Shown in pieces: positions 8,441 through 12,927 of a DNA stretch of 12,927 bases; within the stretch, counting starts at the first letter, position 1; each line of letters begins with the position of its first letter. The notes beneath the pieces were generated by a model. That model was not told the origin of the DNA. It was given only the letters and a program-made list of their open reading frames with translations, and searched no databases. The position numbers and the translations under genes are program-made. The DNA is from Comamonadaceae bacterium (GTDB taxonomy: Bacteria > Pseudomonadota > Gammaproteobacteria > Burkholderiales > Burkholderiaceae_C): contig CANGZG010000060.1 in NCBI GenBank assembly GCA_947458415.1, positions 1 through 12,927 of the forward strand, written 5' to 3'.

Positions 8441-8833
8441 TCAAGAACTGCTGTTGAGTTGAATCACCCCTTGCGTGCCGCCATCGAGCGCGCGCCGGGT
8501 TAACTCGTCTAAATTTTCATGGCGGTAGCACACGGTGCGTAGCAACATGGGCAAATTCACACCGGCCACCAGTTTGGCGTCTTGCGTGCACACCACGCGT
8601 TGGGCCACGTTGGCAGGCGTGGCGCCGATGACATCGGTCAACACCAAGGTTGGCGTGGACGCATCGAGCAACAACGACTGCATGGCATGGTCAAACGTGA
8701 CCTCTGGCGCTTCTTGCGGCGGCACATCGATCGCGATAACCGCTTCGGCGCATTCGGGAAACACATGCAAGGCGCAATCCCGCAAAGCAGTGGCCAGCGG
8801 GGCGTGGGCAATGATCAGAATGCGTGTGCTCAT
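8441..8833 (-). CDS. PTS EIIA component, mannose/fructose family (EIIA-Man, PtsM-like)
   Basis: This 130-residue protein is a free EIIA domain of the mannose family (EIIA-Man fold), which accepts phosphate from HPr. It begins MSTRILIIAHAPLATALRDC with the phosphorylated His10 in the expected place. It also has LVLTDVIGATPANVAQRV (63-80) and LVAGVNLPMLLR (88-99), both standard for the family. I chose the ATG at 8833 because a longer frame from 8935 adds 34 unrelated residues and would push the active histidine far from the N-terminus. There is no EIIB, EIIC or EIID gene beside it, so sugar transport is unlikely; in betaproteobacteria this EIIA-HPr-EI set is treated as a regulatory phosphorelay. 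It is the first gene of the leftward group. The 96-base gap upstream, shared with the divergent CoA-transferase, contains a -10-like GATAAT on the minus strand at 8853-8858 but no good -35 box. Confidence 0.93.
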   Translation of the reverse strand: MSTRILIIAHAPLATALRDCALHVFPECAEAVIAIDVPPQEAPEVTFDHAMQSLLLDASTPTLVLTDVIGATPANVAQRVVCTQDAKLVAGVNLPMLLRTVCYRHENLDELTRRALDGGTQGVIQLNSSS

Positions 8834-8929
8834 GAACGGGTACTCGTGTTGGATTATCGCCCCAGCCACAACTGATGGAATTTCATCTTCACTGGCCGCA
8901 CAACTCATGGCTTGGGCGACAATCCGCGC

Positions 8930-10144
8930 ATGCATTCCTTAGACGGCGTCAAAGTACTGGATTTATCGCGCGTATTGGCGGGCCCTTGGTGCACCCAAAC
9001 CTTGGCTGATCTCGGTGCTGACGTGGTCAAAGTAGAGCGCCCAGCGGTGGGTGACGACACCCGTGGCTGGGGCCCTCCTTTTTTGCCGGCCAAAGACGGG
9101 GGACACAGCGCTGAGTCGGCTTATTTTTTAGGCGCCAACCGCAACAAACGCTCTATCACTTGCGATTTGGCGAGCACTGAAGGACAACAGCTGATCCGTG
9201 AATTGGTCACCCGCGCAGATGTGCTGGTGGAGAATTTCAAAGTCGGCGACATGAAGCGATACGGGTTGGATCACGACACCCTCAAACAGATCAACCCACG
9301 ACTGGTCTACTGCAGCATCACCGGCTTTGGCCAAACCGGTCCCTATGCGGATCGTGCCGGTTATGACTTTGCGGTGCAAGCCATGGGCGGTTTGATGAGC
9401 GTCACTGGTGAACGTGACGATGCAGGCGGTGGCCCGCAAAAAGCCGGTGTCGCTGTCGCTGATTTGTTCACCGGCATGTACGCCACCGTGGCCATTCTGG
9501 CCGGTTTGCGACACGCTGAGCGCACTGGCCAAGGTCAGCACATCGACATGGCCTTGCTGGACACACAAGTCGCCATGCTGGCCAACTTGGGGGCGAACCA
9601 TTTGGTCAACGACCCCTCTGCACCGCCACCCGGCCGCATGGGCAATGCCCATGTCAATATCGTGCCTTACCAAGTCTTTGAAGTGGCGCGCAAACCCAAT
9701 GGTGAACGTGACCACATCATCGTGGCAGTGGGCAACGACTCGCAATTTGCCAAGCTGTGTGAATGCCTGGGACAAGCTCAATGGGCAAGTGATGAACGGT
9801 TTGTCCGTAACCAAGACCGGGTCCGTCACCGTGACACCTTGGTTCCCCTGCTGGCCAAGGAATTGATGTCACACCGCAAAGCGCATTGGCTGGCCTTGCT
9901 GGAAAACGCCAAAGTGCCTTGCGGGCCGATCAACAATTTGGCCGAGGTGTTTGCAGACCCGCATGTGCAACACCGTCACATGGTGCAAACTTTTTCGCAC
10001 CCGCTGCGTGAGGATTTGTCATTGGTGGCCAGCCCGATCAAGATGAGCGCAACGCCGGTTCGACACTCACTGCCACCACCCATGCTGGGCCAACACACCC
10101 AGCAAGTGCTGGACGAGTGGTTGGCCAGCCCGCCAAAGACTTAG
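8930..10144 (+). CDS. CaiB/BaiF (class III) CoA-transferase
   Basis: This 404-residue cytoplasmic enzyme belongs to the family III CoA-transferases, which move CoA between carboxylic acids through an aspartyl-CoA intermediate. The N-terminus LDGVKVLDLSRVLAGPWCTQ and ADLGADVVKVERP are the family signature. FLGANRNKRSITCDL, ADVLVENFKVGDMKRYGLD, SITGFGQTGPYADRAGYDF and GVAVADLFTGMYA follow, the last containing the catalytic Asp178 (Asp169 in formyl-CoA transferase). GQHIDMALLD and the C-terminal VPCGPINNLAEVFADPHVQHR are also typical. The form resembles succinate/hydroxymethylglutarate-type members, but substrate cannot be assigned from sequence alone; formyl-CoA transferase, carnitine and bile-acid relatives share the motifs. 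I prefer the ATG at 8930; a TTG at 8912 would add six residues. The Shine-Dalgarno sequence is weak. No acyl-CoA ligase, dehydrogenase or oxalate gene lies beside it. It converges with the cytochrome c' gene ten bases after its stop. Confidence 0.93.
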   Translation: MHSLDGVKVLDLSRVLAGPWCTQTLADLGADVVKVERPAVGDDTRGWGPPFLPAKDGGHSAESAYFLGANRNKRSITCDLASTEGQQLIRELVTRADVLVENFKVGDMKRYGLDHDTLKQINPRLVYCSITGFGQTGPYADRAGYDFAVQAMGGLMSVTGERDDAGGGPQKAGVAVADLFTGMYATVAILAGLRHAERTGQGQHIDMALLDTQVAMLANLGANHLVNDPSAPPPGRMGNAHVNIVPYQVFEVARKPNGERDHIIVAVGNDSQFAKLCECLGQAQWASDERFVRNQDRVRHRDTLVPLLAKELMSHRKAHWLALLENAKVPCGPINNLAEVFADPHVQHRHMVQTFSHPLREDLSLVASPIKMSATPVRHSLPPPMLGQHTQQVLDEWLASPPKT

Positions 10145-10154
10145 CCGTTGGTGC

Positions 10155-10607
10155 TTATTTGTTTCGGAAATTGTCGTGGCAGTTTTTGCAAGTGCCGCCG
10201 GTGGCGCTGACAGCGGCTTTCAAATCATCCAGTTTGCCGGTCTTGGCCGCTGCGTTGAGTTTGATCACCTCGGCCATCATTTTGTCTGCCGCGTCTTTGA
10301 ACTTGGCGTTGTCTGACCAGACTTCTGGCTTGGCCTTGGTGTTGCCGCCTTGGTCAGTGCCTTCGCCAAACGCCGCCCAAGGTAACTTGGACAGGGTTTC
10401 GACCACGGCCGCATTGTCGGCGGCGGCCTTCGCGTCATAGGGGATTTTTCCTTGCGCCATGCCTGCCAAGCGGGTGAAATGTTGTCCCATCACAAACAGC
10501 GCGCTTTGACGGTATTTGATCGCGTCCTCGGCTTTGGCGAACTGCGCCTGTGCTGGGAAGGTCAGGCAAGTCAATGACAAAGTCACAGCGGTCATCAGGT
10601 GTTTCAT
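10155..10607 (-). CDS. cytochrome c' (class II c-type cytochrome)
   Basis: This is a periplasmic four-helix-bundle cytochrome. The 150-residue precursor begins with a signal peptide (basic MKH, hydrophobic core, probable cleavage after AQA at residue 21), leaving about 129 residues, the usual length for cytochrome c'. The start of the mature protein, EDAIKYRQSALFVMGQHF (about 27-44), matches the family's first helix. The single haem site CKNCH (Cys140, Cys143, His144) is close to the C-terminus, which is characteristic of class II cytochromes and unlike class I. The product may bind NO or shuttle electrons; family members vary. AAGGGG lies about seven bases before the ATG at 10607. It is divergent from a cytochrome b561 gene 106 bases away, a common genetic partner that may reduce it at the inner membrane. 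Cytochrome c-556 or a related class II protein is the alternative. Confidence 0.93.
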   Translation of the reverse strand: MKHLMTAVTLSLTCLTFPAQAQFAKAEDAIKYRQSALFVMGQHFTRLAGMAQGKIPYDAKAAADNAAVVETLSKLPWAAFGEGTDQGGNTKAKPEVWSDNAKFKDAADKMMAEVIKLNAAAKTGKLDDLKAAVSATGGTCKNCHDNFRNK

Positions 10608-10713
10608 GGCGAGGCCCCTTGGTGTGGATTCGTGAAATGTAACCCAGCCAAGCTGTTTTGGCAGGTGGGTGCGTCTACGATAGCGCCATGTTTCACCGAT
10701 TGAAGGGGTTGGC

Positions 10714-11382
10714 ATGGGCTTGTTGATCAAAGTCTGGGATTTACCCACCCGCCTGTTCCACTGGCTGCTGGTGCTGCTGATGTCCGCGTCGGTGCTCAGC
10801 GCATGGGTTTGGGAAAACATGGTTTGGCACGCCAATTGTGGCTATGCATTGCTGGCTTTGTGGTTGTTTCGGTGTATGTGGGGGTTTATCGGCGGGCATT
10901 GGTCGCGTTTTGCTCGACTGTTATCCAGCGCAAGACATGTGATGCGTCACGTTCAGCAGCCTGCCGATTGGACGCTGCCTGGCCACAACCCATTGGGCAG
11001 TTGGTCGGTGATGGCCATGTTGCTGTTCATCGGTTTGCAAATCTTCACTGGGATGTTGAGCGACGATGACGCGGGTTTCAGCGGCCCGTTGACAGCGTTC
11101 TTCAGTAACCAATGGGTATCCAAAGCCACGCTCTATCACGCGCAGATCGGCAAATGGGTGTTGCTGAGCTTGGTGGTGGTTCACCTGTTGGCGATCATTT
11201 ACCACGAGTGGTTCAAACACCAGCGTTTGGTTCGCGCGATGTTCAACGGCATGCAAACCGCACCTGCCAACACCCCGCCCAGCCAAGACAAATGGACAAA
11301 CCGCTTGGGGGGTTTGTTGACCGGGGTGGTTTGCGTGGTGCTGGTAGTGGCCGGGTTGCAGTGGTTGCAACCCGCTGCGTGA
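10714..11382 (+). CDS. cytochrome b561-family integral membrane dihaem cytochrome
   Basis: This is a 222-residue inner-membrane b-type cytochrome of the bacterial b561 / Ni,Fe-hydrogenase b-subunit family, which passes electrons from the quinone pool or to periplasmic partners. It starts MGLLIKVWDLPTRLFHWLLV, the family's usual opening, with His16 as a likely haem ligand. His39 (VWHANCGY) lies by the second helix (about 40-58), and the third helix begins near residue 96. His142 (LYHAQIGKW) and His157 (VVHLLAIIYHEW) lie by the fourth helix. A fifth hydrophobic segment at about 198-217 follows a linker. Ligand choice is by position. The start is the ATG at 10714, preceded by AAGGGG about seven bases upstream; the ATG at 10688 is out of frame. 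The gene diverges from the cytochrome c' gene and converges with the peroxiredoxin gene, with 3 bases between stops. No hydrogenase genes are present. Confidence 0.93.
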   Translation: MGLLIKVWDLPTRLFHWLLVLLMSASVLSAWVWENMVWHANCGYALLALWLFRCMWGFIGGHWSRFARLLSSARHVMRHVQQPADWTLPGHNPLGSWSVMAMLLFIGLQIFTGMLSDDDAGFSGPLTAFFSNQWVSKATLYHAQIGKWVLLSLVVVHLLAIIYHEWFKHQRLVRAMFNGMQTAPANTPPSQDKWTNRLGGLLTGVVCVVLVVAGLQWLQPAA

Positions 11383-11385
11383 AAC

Positions 11386-11892
11386 TCAGTGCTTGACTTG
11401 CGACAGCATGGTGTCGGCGTCACTGACTTCAAATTTGCCGGGGCCTTCGATGTTCAAGGTCTGCACCTTGCCATCTTTGACCAGCATGGAATAACGGTTA
11501 GAGCGCAATCCGAGCCCTTTGCCGGTCAGGTCCAAAGTCAGCCCTGTGGCTTTGGTGAATTCAGCATCACCATCGGCCAACATGCGGACCTTGCCACTGG
11601 CCTTGAGTTCACGTCCCCAGGCGCCCATGACAAACGCATCGTTCACGCTGACACACCAAATTTCGTCCACGCCTGCGGCTTTGAGTTCTGACAATTTGTC
11701 AATATAACCGGGCACGTGTTTCGCAGAGCAAGTGGGTGTGAACGCACCGGGCAATGCAAACAGTGCAATGGTTTTGCCTGCGCTGGCTTTGGCAATGTCC
11801 ACCGGGTTGGGGCCAATGCTGCATGCGTCGCTTTCAACCTCTGAATATTCCATCAATGTGGTGTGCGGTAAGGTGTCGCCTACTTTGATCAT
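11386..11892 (-). CDS. peroxiredoxin, Prx5 / thioredoxin-like redoxin family
   Basis: This 168-residue peroxidase reduces H2O2 and organic peroxides, probably in the cytoplasm, since no signal peptide is visible. The active site is LPGAFTPTCS with Pro48, Thr52 and the peroxidatic Cys55 in the P-x3-T-x2-C pattern. NRYSMLVKDG supplies the likely catalytic arginine, Arg133. GAFTPTC together with the length is typical of the Prx5 (AhpC/TSA redoxin) group, and there is no fused glutaredoxin domain as in some bacterial Prx5 hybrids. Two further cysteines (Cys24 and Cys80) exist; whether either acts as a resolving cysteine is not clear, so a 1-Cys or atypical 2-Cys mechanism is possible. The start ATG at 11892 is preceded by GAGGAG. 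A strong hairpin with a T-tract ends less than 20 bases upstream, so regulation of this gene is unusual (see terminator and findings). Confidence 0.94.
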   Translation of the reverse strand: MIKVGDTLPHTTLMEYSEVESDACSIGPNPVDIAKASAGKTIALFALPGAFTPTCSAKHVPGYIDKLSELKAAGVDEIWCVSVNDAFVMGAWGRELKASGKVRMLADGDAEFTKATGLTLDLTGKGLGLRSNRYSMLVKDGKVQTLNIEGPGKFEVSDADTMLSQVKH

Positions 11893-11909
11893 GCTTTAGC
11901 TCCTCGTGT

Positions 11910-11942
11910 AAAAAAAAATGACCCACCATTGTGGGCCATTTT
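11910..11942 (-). terminator. intrinsic terminator after rpsQ
   Basis: Read on the minus strand, AUGGCCCAC pairs with GUGGGUCAU around an AAUG loop: nine pairs including one G-U. A run of flanking A and U bases lengthens the stem, and nine U residues follow directly (A-tract 11910-11918 on the plus strand). This is a textbook rho-independent terminator for the S10 ribosomal block. Its U-tract ends 17 bases before the peroxiredoxin start, so it also lies inside any leader transcribed from upstream. On the plus strand the right-hand T run is shorter, so bidirectional action is less likely and has no obvious client. Confidence 0.88.
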
Positions 11943-11945
11943 CAA

Positions 11946-11974
11946 ATTCAACGTCAGCGAACTGACGAATACAA
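11946..11974 (-). promoter_or_regulatory. possible weak sigma-70 promoter for the peroxiredoxin gene
   Basis: On the minus strand TTGTAT (11969-11974) and TTGAAT (11946-11951) are separated by exactly 17 bases, and the inverted repeat at 11952-11967 fills the spacer. The match to TTGACA/TATAAT is only 3 and 4 of 6. I record it because the peroxiredoxin gene needs a promoter downstream of rpsQ and this is the best candidate in the gap. A transcript from here would run through the terminator hairpin. Confidence 0.25.
11952..11967. repeat. perfect inverted repeat / small stem-loop after rpsQ
   Basis: CGTCAG and CTGACG form a perfect six-base inverted repeat around a four-base spacer. In the minus-strand RNA the loop would be UUCG, closed by a G-C pair. 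It begins eight bases after the rpsQ stop and lies ten bases before the terminator stem. It may be an mRNA 3'-end stabilising hairpin, or a DNA operator for the peroxiredoxin gene. No T-tract follows it, so it is not itself a good terminator. Confidence 0.65.
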
Positions 11975-11975
11975 C

Positions 11976-12245
11976 TTAAACCACTGACGCCTTCTCAACC
12001 AAGCGGGTGGCAACCCAGTTTTTGGTTTTGGAGATGGGGCGGCTTTCGGTGATTTCGATCACATCGCCCAGATGGTATTGACCGGTTTCGTCGTGCGCAT
12101 GGTATTTGCTGGACTTGCCCACGATCTTGCCGTAGAGCGCGTGTTTGACGCGGCGTTCGACCAACACGGTGACGGTTTTGGCGCGCTTGGCACTGACCAC
12201 TTTGCCGATGAGGGTGCGCTTGAGTGAGGGTTTGGCTTCAGTCAT
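11976..12245 (-). CDS. rpsQ: 30S ribosomal protein S17
   Basis: S17 is a primary 16S rRNA-binding protein of the small subunit. The 89-residue product begins MTEAKPSLKRTLIGKVVSAK and contains the S17 motifs KRAKTVTVLVERRVKH, KSSKYHAHDE and GDVIEITESRPISKTKNWV. The ATG at 12245 is chosen over a GTG at 12251 because AGGAG (12251-12255) is five bases from the ATG but would abut the GTG, and because relatives start MTEAK. It is the last gene of the rpsC-rplP-rpmC-rpsQ run. rplN, the usual next gene at the S10/spc junction in many bacteria, does not follow; a terminator does. Confidence 0.98.
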   Translation of the reverse strand: MTEAKPSLKRTLIGKVVSAKRAKTVTVLVERRVKHALYGKIVGKSSKYHAHDETGQYHLGDVIEITESRPISKTKNWVATRLVEKASVV

Positions 12246-12247
12246 GT

Positions 12248-12445
12248 TCACTCCTGGGCTGCGGCTTTTTGGGCCAATATGGTTTTGGCGCGAGCGATGG
12301 CTCGGCGGGTCACCTTCATTTGGGCGGTGTTGGTGAGTTGCTGTGTGGCTTTTTGCATGCGCATGTTGAAATGGGCTTTTTGCAATTCCTTGACTTCTGT
12401 TTCCAGTCCGGCCACGTCTTTTTGGCGTAATTCAGATGTTTTCAT
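12248..12445 (-). CDS. rpmC: 50S ribosomal protein L29
   Basis: L29 is a small two-helix protein of the large subunit located near the peptide exit tunnel. The 65-residue product begins MKTSELRQKDVAGLETEVKELQKAHFNMRMQ and contains the L29 stretch RRAIARAKTIL in its second helix. The ATG at 12445 is preceded by AGGAG with a suitable spacing; the ATG at 12463 would add six residues overlapping the end of rplP and is not used in the family. The stop lies two bases before the rpsQ ATG, and the start is 14 bases after the rplP stop. Confidence 0.98.
   Translation of the reverse strand: MKTSELRQKDVAGLETEVKELQKAHFNMRMQKATQQLTNTAQMKVTRRAIARAKTILAQKAAAQE
12251..12255 (-). promoter_or_regulatory. ribosome binding site of rpsQ
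   Basis: The minus strand reads AGGAG five bases before the ATG at 12245. The spacing fits that ATG and excludes the GTG at 12251, so it decides the S17 start. It lies inside the end of rpmC. Confidence 0.8.
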
Positions 12446-12459
12446 GGTCAGCTCCTGAA

Positions 12460-12876
12460 TCATTGGCCAATGAGGCGGGACACAAACGTGGTGCGCAAGG
12501 GCAGTTTGGCAGCAGCCAAACGGAACGCCTCACGCGCGAGCTCTTCGGGCACACCGATGATTTCGTAGAGCACCTTGCCGGGCTGAATTTCAGCCACGTA
12601 GTACTCGGGGTTGCCCTTGCCGTTACCCATGCGAACCTCGGCAGGTTTTTGTGAAATCGGCTTGTCTGGAAAGATGCGAATCCAAATGCGGCCGCCGCGC
12701 TTGACGTGCCTTGAAATGGCACGGCGGGCAGATTCGATTTGGCGTGCGGTCAAACGACCACGGTCGGTGGATTTCAATCCGAAGTCGCCGAACGCCACGG
12801 TATTGCCACGGGTGGCGATGCCGGTGTTGCGACCTTTTTGTTCCTTGCGGTATTTACGGCGCGCTGGTTGCAGCAT
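12460..12876 (-). CDS. rplP: 50S ribosomal protein L16
   Basis: L16 binds 23S rRNA beside the A-site tRNA and is essential for a working peptidyl-transferase centre. The 138-residue protein is the standard bacterial length. It starts MLQPARRKYRKEQKGRN and has the family segments FGDFGLKS, LTARQIESARRAISRHVKRGG, IWIRIFPDKPIS, KPAEVRMGNGKGNPEYYVAEI, GKVLYEIIGV and AREAFRLAAAKLPLRT. AAGGAGA precedes the ATG within the end of rpsC, whose stop is two bases away. Order and spacing are those of the S10 operon (rpsC, rplP, rpmC, rpsQ). Confidence 0.99.
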   Translation of the reverse strand: MLQPARRKYRKEQKGRNTGIATRGNTVAFGDFGLKSTDRGRLTARQIESARRAISRHVKRGGRIWIRIFPDKPISQKPAEVRMGNGKGNPEYYVAEIQPGKVLYEIIGVPEELAREAFRLAAAKLPLRTTFVSRLIGQ

Positions 12877-12878
12877 GC

Positions 12879-12927
12879 TTATTCTCCTTGTCCGTCCGCA
12901 GCCGTGCCAGTGGATGCGGGCGCGGTG
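12879..12927 (-). CDS. rpsC: 30S ribosomal protein S3, C-terminal fragment
   Basis: Only the last 15 complete codons are in the window, reading TAPASTGTAADGQGE followed by TAA at 12879-12881. The alanine-, threonine- and glycine-rich tail is like the disordered C-terminal extension of S3 in betaproteobacteria. The identification rests mainly on its position two bases upstream of rplP, where rpsC sits in the S10 operon. No core domain is visible. Confidence 0.78.
   Translation of the reverse strand, partial: TAPASTGTAADGQGE

Overview
The window looks like ordinary chromosomal DNA of a betaproteobacterium, most likely in the order Burkholderiales and plausibly the Comamonadaceae. This rests on the style of the ribosomal proteins (for example an S17 beginning MTEAKPSLKRTL), a sugar-PTS remnant made only of EIIA-Man, HPr and Enzyme I, a three-subunit proton-translocating transhydrogenase, and moderately GC-rich DNA with many TTG leucine codons. 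The genus is an inference. I see no insertion sequence, phage gene, CRISPR array, tRNA or rRNA. Coding density is very high and no stretch over 110 bases lacks a gene.

Layout. Bases 1-303 (+) hold the C-terminal end of a CorA-type Mg2+ channel. Bases 322-5803 (-) hold six tightly packed genes read right to left: pntAA, pntAB, pntB, mtnP, a class II (fuculose-phosphate-type) aldolase and mtnA. Bases 5878-6381 (+) encode a NudJ-like Nudix hydrolase, divergent from pntAA and convergent with ptsI. Bases 6383-8833 (-) hold EIIA-Man, ptsH and ptsI. Bases 8930-10144 (+) encode a CaiB/BaiF (class III) CoA-transferase. A divergent redox pair follows: cytochrome c' (10155-10607, -) and a cytochrome b561 (10714-11382, +). 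A Prx5-type peroxiredoxin lies at 11386-11892 (-). The right edge (11976-12927, -) is the end of the S10 ribosomal block: rpsC (fragment), rplP, rpmC and rpsQ, closed by an intrinsic terminator.

How the genes work together. MtnP, MtnA and the aldolase form a consistent short pathway: methylthioadenosine (or 5'-deoxyadenosine) is phosphorolysed, the ribose-1-phosphate is isomerised to the ribulose-1-phosphate, and the aldolase would split it to dihydroxyacetone phosphate plus an aldehyde. This is the arrangement of the 'DHAP shunt' rather than the full methionine salvage pathway, and the aldolase looks like FucA, not MtnB. It sits 26 bases behind the transhydrogenase genes, so one transcript could carry both. 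The PTS trio has no sugar permease nearby and is probably a regulatory phosphorelay. The cytochrome c'/b561 pair and the peroxiredoxin are electron-transfer and peroxide-detoxification functions.

The most interesting non-coding structure is the 83-base gap between rpsQ and the peroxiredoxin. It carries a perfect inverted repeat followed by a strong terminator whose T-tract ends less than 20 bases before the peroxiredoxin start. I did not find a clearly novel system; the two best leads are this leader region and the mtnP-aldolase-mtnA cluster.
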